From Chitinophaga jiangningensis (lineage in GTDB: Bacteria; Bacteroidota; Bacteroidia; Chitinophagales; Chitinophagaceae): a stretch of DNA of 64,000 nucleotides. A program made the translations under genes and the position numbers. Position 1 is the first letter of the stretch, and every line of letters starts with the position of its first letter. Shown piece after piece: positions 36,296-45,686 of the stretch. The notes beneath the pieces are model-generated. The model worked only from the letters and a program-made list of their open reading frames with translations. It ran no database searches and was not told where the DNA came from. The stretch lies in the NCBI RefSeq assembly GCF_900142605.1, contig NZ_FRBL01000005.1, positions 62,001-126,000 of the forward strand. The letters run 5' to 3'.

Positions 36296-36727
36296 TTAAT
36301 ATTCAACATAATAAATCCCTTTCTCTAATACTATTTTTTTGTATCCATTTCTTTTTTCACTTTTAGTTGGTGAGCAAGAGGAATAGTCAAAACTTAGTTC
36401 CTTTCCTTTACTTAGTATTGATTTAAATCCGATGCTGAATCTTATGAGACTATCTCTATTAAAATAAATTCCTATAATTTTCTTCTCTCGTATAAATTTT
36501 GATACCGTCGAATCAGGCGCATTACTTAACACATAGGTATCATTTTTTGTAAACCCATAATGGTAGTTGTGCATTACTATGTATTGCGCCATTTTTTTAT
36601 AATCAATCAAGTCCTTAAATTTTCTATTTGTAAAACTTGCAGAATTAGGAGTTTGACAACTCCAAAAGATAAGAAAACAAAATGACTTAGTGAATCTGAT
36701 CTTTTTCAAGTTTAGTTTTAAGCTCAT
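36296..36727 (-). CDS. Lipoprotein overlapping Rhs 3' end, candidate immunity protein
   Basis: 143 residues with a lipoprotein signal (lipobox IFWSC, Cys24). Its ATG (36727) lies inside the last 41 bp of the Rhs gene in a different frame, so it is coupled to the toxin tip. The mature part is helix then strand (KFKDLIDYKKMAQYIVMHN, KIIGIYFNRDSLIRFSIG). No family recognised. Known lipase/phospholipase effectors of secretion systems are paired with periplasmic lipoprotein immunity proteins, so an envelope location fits the lipase-like tip encoded just upstream. Immunity role is inference from overlap, position and localisation. Confidence 0.65.
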   Translation of the reverse strand: MSLKLNLKKIRFTKSFCFLIFWSCQTPNSASFTNRKFKDLIDYKKMAQYIVMHNYHYGFTKNDTYVLSNAPDSTVSKFIREKKIIGIYFNRDSLIRFSIGFKSILSKGKELSFDYSSCSPTKSEKRNGYKKIVLEKGIYYVEY

Positions 36728-39700
36728 CGCTGAATTTTTGTTTTGAATCTTGAGTTACAGGTAGATTTTCCGCTGCTCTTATGTGAGGGTCCGTAAACTC
36801 CTCTCCTCGTTTATTTTGTTTCAGTGCCTGCATTATCTTTCCTAAGAAACTAAACCCTTTACCTATAGCTCCGATCCTTGATGTACTAGCAAGTCCTGAT
36901 ACAGCATCACCTTCTGCCTGATATTTTTCATATTCTATATTCCCAATTTTACCTGCAGCTTGTAATGCTTCCAATTTTTTATAGAGTTTTGATTTTGGCG
37001 AAAGAGGCGATCCTGCCAACACCAAATTATCAATTTTGAACCCCTCCTCTAACCCAAATTTGGTAGGGTCTTCCACCATAGCAATTGCAGCTTGTCCTGC
37101 AGTAACACTCCCTTGACTTGTTGCCAGTATATTCATTTGCTCACCTTCTTTTAAAGGATTTTGCTGCAAATCTGCTACGATTGATTTTATCATCATCATA
37201 GCTCGTTTGTCCTTCGTAACATTGAGGGCCGGGCGCTGCCCATGCCAAGCAACATATCCCATGTCTGCCAAGCGCCCTCCCATAGAACCTTGAATTGTTT
37301 TTGAATAGGTATTATATGCCTGTAAATAAGGTTTAAGGGATGAAGGAATACCTTCAGACTCCCTAGCATAACGGCTATTACCATCATCTCCTTTTGAAGC
37401 ATTGTATCCTAAACCAGGAACAAAATAAATTCTCTTACCATCAGGGTCTACAAAAATTATTGGATTGTTGCCAAACCCCGTATATGGAGACAATGATGGA
37501 TACTCTTTAAATGCAAGGTCCGTACTCAACCACTTTCCAATCCTAGGATCATATAGTCTTGCCCCAAAATCCAAACTGTTCCCTTCACCCTTCACCTCAT
37601 TATCATTCTCCTTCCCATTAAACCCATATCTATACCTTTCTCCTCCCAAATTCCACGCTGCACCATCCATCTGCGCTCCAAACGGTGTGTAATCATTCTG
37701 GTTATATACAATTGCATCAGCACCATTCTTGGTATCTGAAATGGTAGCCAGCACATTGCCCAAATGATTCGTTAGCTCATAGCGCTTTCTGTTCGCCTGG
37801 CCCCATAATAACGGTGCATTACCAGCAACACCGCTACCTACCTGCATATCCGGCTTCCACACGCCTAAACGACTACTACCATAAAGATACTGCTCTTTCC
37901 AATATGTATTGTTATCGCCATTCTGATTCCCATATGTAGCCAATAGTTGGCCCTGTGCATCCCGGAGGTACCAGGTACGTTGTACTCCACCGGAGGTAGC
38001 AGGATAAAACTCCTTATATATCCTGTTACCAGCTGCATCGTATTTATAATTTACCGTGCCGTTAGCGGATACCAGCGTTTTTATCTTACCGTATGCATTC
38101 CATTGAATAGTAGTATTTAATCCATTCGACGGATCAAGGGTAAGATTACCAATCTTATCATACACAAAGTTACCGGTCATGTTATCCACGTCCGTGGCAT
38201 AGTCATTGTCCGCAACTTCATCCGTAACACGCAATAGCTTATTAGACAACAGATTATTCCCCTCTTTCTCATATACATAGGTCAGCCTGTCCATTGCCAG
38301 GTGTGCATCATCCGCACCATTACGGCTAAGCGTAAGAATATTTCCATTACCGTCATAAGTGTAGTCTTCCCCGTTACGGTTACTGCCGATCTGACTAGCG
38401 CCCCAATTGCTGATACCTCCCGACAAATTATGCCGGCGCATTGCACGAATTCTGTTTAATACATCATATCTGTAAGAGTATCCCACCGGCGAACCTCCGC
38501 TGATATTGCTCAGTGCACTGGTGATTCTGCTGATATTTCCATTAAACAAATTATAACCAGTTATATCACCTGGCGCCGACTGGTAACTAAGCTCCGGATT
38601 CAGCCCGGTAATAGACTTATAATCACCAGTGAAATAGTCCAGCGTATAACCCATTACATCCTTTGAAATCGGACTGGTCAGCCCATTTCCACCATCTCCT
38701 CCTGCATCCTGCTGCGGATCCAGCACAGCACCGTTAATCATCTTCAGCCAACCCTGTATAGTATAAACATAATCCATACCCTGCACCCCATTCTCACCAA
38801 TAATAGTTCTGGCGAGTGGACCATGGAGATAGTACCTGTAAGTCGCATCCGTAGCTCCTGACTCTATCTCCCAGCCATCTCCTTTGTGTGAAACACCTGT
38901 GATAGCAGCGATAAGCCGATTTTCAGCGTCGTATTTGTAATTGTAGAAAAACTGATCCGGCTTGCCAAACTGGTAACGCAAACTATTTACCTTTCCACTT
39001 ACGAGGTCATAATTATACTCCAGCTTCTTCATCTCTCCTAAACCAAATACTTTCTGCCACAGCGTTTTAACATTACCAGCTATATCATAGCTATAATAGG
39101 TAACAGATTCCTCACTACCGGCCGACTCACGGAAGCTGGTTGCTGAAACTCTTTTACGCAGGTTATCCTGGGGGTAGGTTGTTTGATCCGGCAATACGGG
39201 AAAATCGTAATAGGTGTGTGTGATCTGCGCATTTGTTCCTCCTACAGCGGCAATAGCCATCCCTGACAGGAAGTCTGGCGATGCCAGTACACTTCCTCCG
39301 GATCGTTCACCTACCTCCATTACCCTGCTCAGGTTGTCATAGGTGGTATAGCTATATTTACCCGGAAACTGCTGCTGTTCCGCATTTGCTGAAAATACAA
39401 GGCGCCCGGTATAATCATACCAAAACCGGCTCTCATGCGCATCGGGTGTAAACTGCCTTGAAACCTGCCCCAGGGAATTAAATACATAGTCAGACTTAAG
39501 CCTGTGCGCTGGATAAATACCACCTGTGTACCCGGTTACAGATCCATCAGGCTGTTGAGTAGGCAAACCATCCGTACTGGTAGTGTTTAACCTGCTCCAT
39601 TGCACCAGATTATTACTGAGTGCGGCAACATAAGACGGCGCCAATCCCATACAGATTTCATCTGCATTAGCGGCGATCTCGTTAGCAGCGAGCAAACGGT

Positions 39701-42700
39701 TATACACCCTCATCTGCCGTAGCATGCCGAGGTCAGTAGTAAACGTAGCCGGATCAGGTGTAACCTCAAATCCAAGCGGAGGGGGAGGGGCATTGTTCAC
39801 AGCCTGTAAGAGCACTCCATTCATGTACACGGATATGCTACTTCCATCAGACAGATTGCTTCCCTGTAACACAACATGATTGAAAGGTCTTGCTGCGAAG
39901 TCCGGCCCAAGCCCAACCGTTATTGTACTACCATTAATGATTTCTACTTCGTTTGCATTAGGAAAGGAAAGCCTGTAAATGGTAACATCCATGTAATTTC
40001 CATACATCACCATGGTAACATAAGCCTTATTTCCTGCCACAGTAGCAAACTGAATCGGGTCCTTTGACCCCGTTACCCACATCTCCAACGATTGATTATT
40101 ATTGGTAACCGCATTCCCAAGCGCATTCAGGGCAACTGTTTGATCCGTATTCTGCAAAGGTCCTCCGTAATTACAATTCGCACCTGCATCCCTTGCATTG
40201 CGAATGTAGTCCAGCTGTACCTGATCCTCTATTAATTGCACCCCGGCAGGAGGAACCGTTCTTACTAATGATCCCGCCTGGTCATAGTAATAAAGTGTAA
40301 AATGATAATTTTGAAAAGTAGTAGCATAGGCCGCATTTGCCTTCACGGCACTACAAACAGACACATACCTGTTACGGAAATCCTTTCGGACAGAATCAAT
40401 ATAAACAGCATATTGCCGCTTGGCACCTTCCACTGCTCCATCTACCAGATCAAACATACATTGGTAAGGGCTCACCTTTACTGCATCATATACTGGTTTA
40501 TTGCAAATACTGACATTGGGATCTCCAAGAGAGTTTTGGATATAATCCAGGTAATCAGTAGCTGATAAGGAAAATCCCCAAAGCTGATTCAAATAATTCG
40601 TCACTACTAATTCATAATTCTCATCTGACGGATCCAACGAACCAGAAATTTGATTCGTTAAATCATCCATCGCTACTTGCAAATCTGCGCCAGTTACGCA
40701 GCCAATCGCCGGCCCATCAAGAAATACCGGCAGTTCTATTTCACGATCCAGCATAAACCGGCAGTTTCCACATCCTTTCATTAACACAGCCAGCTCCGCA
40801 GGGGTTATTGTCATCGCCTCCTTGTACATACCATCCAGATAGTCATACAATTTATCGGGATCATCTGTTCCGGCGGCATTTTTCAATACCTCCAGCTTGT
40901 CACATATAGAAGAATTTGTCTTTACAATGGACCGCCGCACCGTTTGACCCGGCAATGCATAGGTATAAAATGCATCCGTTAGCCACGGATTATAATCAAT
41001 TGTAAAGGGATCACCATTAGTCATACGCTTTAATACCTGTGCCATCGATTCGTCCCCATCTGCTGTAGCCAAACCAGGTTTTGTAGTCGACGATCCAAAT
41101 GCATGCTCCAGATCGCCCCCCTTAACACACACTTCCAGCAATTTAGCACGCAGGTCCGCCCGCACCTGAGCACTCATATTTAGATACCTGTCCGAAGAAG
41201 AAAGCTTGGAAATAAATGAATCCACATTTACTTCACACACACGTGAAAGCTGCCTCTGCAATGTATCTGCCACAATCAGATTATACTCTTCCGGATCTGT
41301 AACCTGTAATAATGGCGTGCCCAGGTTACCTACTCTTGATTGCTTACGTAATAAAACCGGGTCACAACTTTCTGCCATTGGCTGAGGCGTACTTTTACAA
41401 TAGGCAATCGAGCAAATTAAGGGTATACCGCCTTCCGGAGCAGGTGCGATTCTGGGGCCTGTAAACGTGAGTGTACCAGGCGATTGCCAGGTAAATTCAG
41501 CAAGATTCAACGGAAAATCATATCCTGATCCGGGATCAGGTGACACCTTTATTAATACACGTACTCCCGGTCTGAGATTGCCTGGTAAGGCCTTGGTTAC
41601 GGTAACAGTATAGTTATTCTGATCAGCATTATAGTTAGCAGTAAAATAGCTGTCCTGTAAGTCATTACATTGTAATCCTCCGGCATCTGCCACTGTTTCA
41701 TTGCCGCCACCTACTTTACACTTTCCAACGCAAAAGCCTAAAGAAACTTTCAGCTTATCATAATAATACTGTTTCCTCTCCAGGTAATAATTTAAGTACT
41801 GCTGGTACTCCATATCTGGTATCCGGCATTCATCCGACGGAAAACAATCATTCCAGGCTTCAATGGCAGTAGGAGCAGGATTGCTGTTTGTAGTAGCAGT
41901 AGTATCCGCACAATACAGCATATAATCCACAAAAGCAGAAATGTTTTTGTCAACACCTCCACTATTGGTTAACTGTAATACCTTTGAAGAATAATTAGTC
42001 AGGTCATCCATGAACTCATTAGCCCATGGTGCACCAGCTCCCGTAAAAAACGGATCGGCACTAAAAAGCCATAAGGGATCAGTATTGCTATACTGGATAT
42101 CCTTCAGCGCCCCCTGCAAATCATTTACAGTCGTATACACTTCCGACAATCGCTGATCCCAGGCTTTATCACTGCTTACTACATTGCAAAACTGGTACTC
42201 ACAATACTCGGGGTGATAAACCACAAACTTGTCCCCCCATTGTGGCTGCCAGTATTGCTGTAACATCAAAAGCGTAAAATCAGGACTGTTGGGATATAAT
42301 GTTACTGTATCGTTCAGCTGGATTTTATTCTGTTCATATTCGGCCTGCGAAGCCGAAGTTGGAAATACTGTGCGCCAGTATGTATTGACAACGTTTACAG
42401 AAGGATCTATTGCCACACCAGCGTTATCAAACAGCGCATATTGTCCGCCCGGAGTTACATCAGCAATCAGCAATTGACGTAGTCGCTCACATGGCGATGG
42501 CATACAGGACAACTGCAAAGCCTGACAATTATCCAGTAATGCACTATATAAACCCTGTGCCCATGAATTAAAAGCAGCCTCTTGTCCACCAAAACTTACT
42601 CCATTCCGCTGTACACGCATGCTAAGAGCTGTTGTAAATTCCGCCATGCTGCCCAACGCCTCTCTACAGGTAGTACATTGAGAAAAACAGCCTGCAAAGT

Positions 42701-44879
42701 TTTCCCGCTTTAATTGCTCTATTACAAATTGCAACTGTGTTTTCAGGTTAGTGTTACGCGCAATAAAATCATCCGTATAATCTTCGATTACATTTTTATT
42801 AAGCGCCAGCTCTACAGTAATGTCATATTCTCCTACCTTATTAACGGGTACAGTTATAATTTTGTCCGTAACCCCTGTTTTGCTGCAATCTGATAACTTA
42901 CTACCAATAGATACGTTAGACTGGTTTACTATCACATTACCACAATCATCGGTAACCTTTACACTTAAGTCATAGTAGCAATTACTACATATTGTAACAT
43001 TATTTTCCTGGTACTTCTTTACCAGGTCGGGTACATTCACTAAAATTGTATCTGTAATAAAAGGGATTGCAGCCAGATGCGTAGCATGAGCGCTCAGTTT
43101 CAGCAATTGTGGTTCAAACCGGAATTGCTGTGGAGAAAACATTGAAAACCGGATTCTTTTAGGTGCAGGTCTGTCAACCAACGGCAGAAGGGAAGTATCC
43201 GGATTAGTTCCTGCCAACGCGGTAGCAACTACTTTACCGGCACTATTCAAATAAGATATAGACACCTGCCCGTTTGGGTCAATTGTCATGTTCTTTAAAT
43301 AGTGATCAGCATAACCGGCATCATTTCCAAAGAGCATGTCCAATTCCCATTGGGCTGGCTTTCCATAATACATCCGTGTGCTGCGATTAGTAAGTGGATT
43401 AGTATTATCAGGCTGTAATGTGAAACCGGTGCTTCCCTGCATACTCACCCTTCCGGTATTATCAGCTGTATAAGTGCTTACAGCTATCGGATAACCCTCC
43501 GCATCCGGAATACTTTTCCTGAACATATCGGTTGTTATATCATTATTTACCGAGTAATACCGGGCCGCTCCGCTACTGCTACTGAGTGGATCAGGTTTTA
43601 CAATACAGGTCCCTGTTTCGCCTTTCAGTACATTCTGCCAGGAATAAGGCTGTAAAGATTGATTCAGATTAAATTTCGGATAGTAATGCAAATTACCATC
43701 TGTAGTCGGTGCAGGCAATATTTTTGCCACTTCTCGTCCGTATGCATCATAAACACTTTCCTGCACAACTGCTTTCTGATCTGAAGTATTTAAAGTTACT
43801 GCCTGCCTATTCCGAAGTGTTCCATCCAAAAATGTCACCACCTCTTTCCGTTTGCCTTCTTCTGCATATGTGGCCGAATATTGCCAGTTAAATGCAGGTT
43901 CAAACCAGGTGACGCCATTGGCAGCAGTAAGTACTGCAGGTACTATAGCGCTATTGATATTAAGCTTATAAATCCACGGCCCTTCCTCCCGGTAACCACT
44001 ACTCTCATCCACGGTTCGTACACGGGTAAGCAGGTATTGATGCGCCTGGATAAGCGGTATAGTATACGTATTACCCTGAGTTGTAATACGGGTACTGTTA
44101 TTCTTAAACATTGCAGCCAGTACAGCATCAGCAGGTGAAGCTCCGGCTGCCTGGAGTATCGCGCCATTATCTGATTCCTCATCTACAAAAGTCCATTCCA
44201 AATCTACCAGCTGCGAACTTACAACACCATCCCATACTACAGTAATGGTATTGGATGGCGCCAACGTATTTTGAAAACTACTGGCTGTTGCCATCTTCAA
44301 AGACTGACTGGAGTTACCAGTTGTATTCACCAGTTTAGGAGAGAGAGAGGTTTTCTCATCAGGTAGATAGTCCCTTACCACCACAATTTCAGCATTTAGG
44401 TAAAACAAGGGGGGCACCTCTTCCAGCTCTTTGCAGGTAAAATCATTGACTGTCACCTTAACTTTGTAAGCATTTGCAAAACGATATTGATCAAAATCCT
44501 GATAAATATTACCTGCAACCGAATCATAATTGATCCGGAGTTTGGTATGTGGCAACGTAATCGGCAAATCCTGATCAGGCCCACTCCAATACTCAATCTT
44601 AATATCGGCCTCACAAGAAAAGGATTTAAGATTTCTGAATGTAGTGTCCTTCCGCAACCCCAATGTGACTACATTTAACACACTTTTATTGCGAATTAGT
44701 TTCCAGTCATACCCCGGGTTTTGAAATTTTTCATCTTTGACTATCAGTGTATCACCCTTCCGGATAGTTCCCTGAATTTTTTGCTGATAGGGTTCTATAG
44801 CCGCATGGCCTTTCGTTACAAACAAAAGAAGGCAGGCCAGCATAATTAAATTGAACAGGTATAGTGCAGATTTTTTCAC
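36687..44879 (-). CDS. Giant Rhs protein with lipase-like C-terminal tip
   Basis: 2730-residue secreted protein starting at GTG (44879) with a signal peptide (about 1-27). DUF6443-like segment about 320-405 (SVYDAYGREVAKILPAPTT). A Cys-rich insertion with pairs such as CSNC, CTTC and CGNC spans about 650-1480. A LamG-like domain lies about 1595-1760 (SISVYMNGVLLQAV, GMLRQMRVYNRLL). YD repeats about 1790-2440 lead to the canonical Bacteroidota Rhs core (YRYGFNGKENDNEV, ... LSPYTGFGNNPI) ending at DPDG (Asp2478). The 249-residue tip has alpha/beta-hydrolase features: FVPG near the start, Ser2588 in ATSQGS as nucleophile elbow, LVLAGSPLS strand and His2699 in PHIRAAEN. I read it as a serine lipase/esterase toxin carried by an Rhs shell. 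No T9SS C-terminal domain. Next to last gene of the seven-gene operon. Confidence 0.82.
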   Translation of the reverse strand: MKKSALYLFNLIMLACLLLFVTKGHAAIEPYQQKIQGTIRKGDTLIVKDEKFQNPGYDWKLIRNKSVLNVVTLGLRKDTTFRNLKSFSCEADIKIEYWSGPDQDLPITLPHTKLRINYDSVAGNIYQDFDQYRFANAYKVKVTVNDFTCKELEEVPPLFYLNAEIVVVRDYLPDEKTSLSPKLVNTTGNSSQSLKMATASSFQNTLAPSNTITVVWDGVVSSQLVDLEWTFVDEESDNGAILQAAGASPADAVLAAMFKNNSTRITTQGNTYTIPLIQAHQYLLTRVRTVDESSGYREEGPWIYKLNINSAIVPAVLTAANGVTWFEPAFNWQYSATYAEEGKRKEVVTFLDGTLRNRQAVTLNTSDQKAVVQESVYDAYGREVAKILPAPTTDGNLHYYPKFNLNQSLQPYSWQNVLKGETGTCIVKPDPLSSSSGAARYYSVNNDITTDMFRKSIPDAEGYPIAVSTYTADNTGRVSMQGSTGFTLQPDNTNPLTNRSTRMYYGKPAQWELDMLFGNDAGYADHYLKNMTIDPNGQVSISYLNSAGKVVATALAGTNPDTSLLPLVDRPAPKRIRFSMFSPQQFRFEPQLLKLSAHATHLAAIPFITDTILVNVPDLVKKYQENNVTICSNCYYDLSVKVTDDCGNVIVNQSNVSIGSKLSDCSKTGVTDKIITVPVNKVGEYDITVELALNKNVIEDYTDDFIARNTNLKTQLQFVIEQLKRENFAGCFSQCTTCREALGSMAEFTTALSMRVQRNGVSFGGQEAAFNSWAQGLYSALLDNCQALQLSCMPSPCERLRQLLIADVTPGGQYALFDNAGVAIDPSVNVVNTYWRTVFPTSASQAEYEQNKIQLNDTVTLYPNSPDFTLLMLQQYWQPQWGDKFVVYHPEYCEYQFCNVVSSDKAWDQRLSEVYTTVNDLQGALKDIQYSNTDPLWLFSADPFFTGAGAPWANEFMDDLTNYSSKVLQLTNSGGVDKNISAFVDYMLYCADTTATTNSNPAPTAIEAWNDCFPSDECRIPDMEYQQYLNYYLERKQYYYDKLKVSLGFCVGKCKVGGGNETVADAGGLQCNDLQDSYFTANYNADQNNYTVTVTKALPGNLRPGVRVLIKVSPDPGSGYDFPLNLAEFTWQSPGTLTFTGPRIAPAPEGGIPLICSIAYCKSTPQPMAESCDPVLLRKQSRVGNLGTPLLQVTDPEEYNLIVADTLQRQLSRVCEVNVDSFISKLSSSDRYLNMSAQVRADLRAKLLEVCVKGGDLEHAFGSSTTKPGLATADGDESMAQVLKRMTNGDPFTIDYNPWLTDAFYTYALPGQTVRRSIVKTNSSICDKLEVLKNAAGTDDPDKLYDYLDGMYKEAMTITPAELAVLMKGCGNCRFMLDREIELPVFLDGPAIGCVTGADLQVAMDDLTNQISGSLDPSDENYELVVTNYLNQLWGFSLSATDYLDYIQNSLGDPNVSICNKPVYDAVKVSPYQCMFDLVDGAVEGAKRQYAVYIDSVRKDFRNRYVSVCSAVKANAAYATTFQNYHFTLYYYDQAGSLVRTVPPAGVQLIEDQVQLDYIRNARDAGANCNYGGPLQNTDQTVALNALGNAVTNNNQSLEMWVTGSKDPIQFATVAGNKAYVTMVMYGNYMDVTIYRLSFPNANEVEIINGSTITVGLGPDFAARPFNHVVLQGSNLSDGSSISVYMNGVLLQAVNNAPPPPLGFEVTPDPATFTTDLGMLRQMRVYNRLLAANEIAANADEICMGLAPSYVAALSNNLVQWSRLNTTSTDGLPTQQPDGSVTGYTGGIYPAHRLKSDYVFNSLGQVSRQFTPDAHESRFWYDYTGRLVFSANAEQQQFPGKYSYTTYDNLSRVMEVGERSGGSVLASPDFLSGMAIAAVGGTNAQITHTYYDFPVLPDQTTYPQDNLRKRVSATSFRESAGSEESVTYYSYDIAGNVKTLWQKVFGLGEMKKLEYNYDLVSGKVNSLRYQFGKPDQFFYNYKYDAENRLIAAITGVSHKGDGWEIESGATDATYRYYLHGPLARTIIGENGVQGMDYVYTIQGWLKMINGAVLDPQQDAGGDGGNGLTSPISKDVMGYTLDYFTGDYKSITGLNPELSYQSAPGDITGYNLFNGNISRITSALSNISGGSPVGYSYRYDVLNRIRAMRRHNLSGGISNWGASQIGSNRNGEDYTYDGNGNILTLSRNGADDAHLAMDRLTYVYEKEGNNLLSNKLLRVTDEVADNDYATDVDNMTGNFVYDKIGNLTLDPSNGLNTTIQWNAYGKIKTLVSANGTVNYKYDAAGNRIYKEFYPATSGGVQRTWYLRDAQGQLLATYGNQNGDNNTYWKEQYLYGSSRLGVWKPDMQVGSGVAGNAPLLWGQANRKRYELTNHLGNVLATISDTKNGADAIVYNQNDYTPFGAQMDGAAWNLGGERYRYGFNGKENDNEVKGEGNSLDFGARLYDPRIGKWLSTDLAFKEYPSLSPYTGFGNNPIIFVDPDGKRIYFVPGLGYNASKGDDGNSRYARESEGIPSSLKPYLQAYNTYSKTIQGSMGGRLADMGYVAWHGQRPALNVTKDKRAMMMIKSIVADLQQNPLKEGEQMNILATSQGSVTAGQAAIAMVEDPTKFGLEEGFKIDNLVLAGSPLSPKSKLYKKLEALQAAGKIGNIEYEKYQAEGDAVSGLASTSRIGAIGKGFSFLGKIMQALKQNKRGEEFTDPHIRAAENLPVTQDSKQKFSDELKTKLEKDQIH

Positions 44880-44897
44880 AGGAAAAATTTGGAGTTG

Positions 44898-45680
44898 CTA
44901 ATTTTTGTCAATCAACTGATAATTCTCGTATTCAGGTGATGGCCTGTAATTATTTTTCGTACCGGTCAGATACTTATTTTTCTTAAAAAGCTGATTATCT
45001 GCCTGATCATAGGTCCATTCCTTAATAGAGCATTCATAGATCTTATCCGTAAGAGTGTCCAGGGGTCGATCCAGATCAGTAAGACGCATTTTAATTGCGG
45101 TAATTATGCCCGTAGAAAAATCTGCCTGGTATTCGTATAATTTGCAATACACGTGATTACTGCATTCCAACCGAACCCTTGTACCCTGAGCCAAAGTATC
45201 CATATGGAATAAATAGTTATCTTTCTCCCAGCTACCCACAATAGCATAATCGGGAAATCCTGTAGGCACCTCAATCTTTTTGGGTCCTGAAACAATAATT
45301 TGTTTGCCAGGATGATCTATTAGAATATAAACATCCTTTAGCGCAATCATTTCAGTTCCATCTGCGGCGTAATAACACTCATTGTTTCTCCGGCAATAGT
45401 AAAATGGCAGACTGCCGGATGATGCAGAGTCAGCTGGGTCTGTATAATTTATATTTCCGGAGATAATCATGCGATCGCTGGCCAGGGCACGCTTGAATAA
45501 AGTAGTCAGCTGCTTCAACACTTGCTTCTCCTTGGGATTATATGAGAAAGCTGGTTGATCACTTTTTACAGTGTCACGTACAGTCAGCGAGTACCATGGT
45601 CTTCTTGCAGCAAATGCAATTGCAGCCGCCATCAACAGCAATATAGGAACCAGAAATATTAACCTTATCTTTTTGAACAT
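44898..45680 (-). CDS. Secreted protein of unknown function in Rhs operon
   Basis: 260 residues with a signal peptide or anchor (about 1-24, IRLIFLVPILLLMAAAIAF). Mature part beta-rich with two cysteine pairs (YYCRRNNECYY, RLECSNHVYCKLY) that could form disulfides in the periplasm. No domain recognised. It lies 6 bp after the 2186-residue giant and 18 bp before the Rhs giant, so it is strictly embedded between A and B components; a chaperone, adaptor or processing helper is plausible. The homologous pair at 13881-17297/8565-13844 lacks it. Confidence 0.65.
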   Translation of the reverse strand: MFKKIRLIFLVPILLLMAAAIAFAARRPWYSLTVRDTVKSDQPAFSYNPKEKQVLKQLTTLFKRALASDRMIISGNINYTDPADSASSGSLPFYYCRRNNECYYAADGTEMIALKDVYILIDHPGKQIIVSGPKKIEVPTGFPDYAIVGSWEKDNYLFHMDTLAQGTRVRLECSNHVYCKLYEYQADFSTGIITAIKMRLTDLDRPLDTLTDKIYECSIKEWTYDQADNQLFKKNKYLTGTKNNYRPSPEYENYQLIDKN

Positions 45681-45686
45681 AATACC

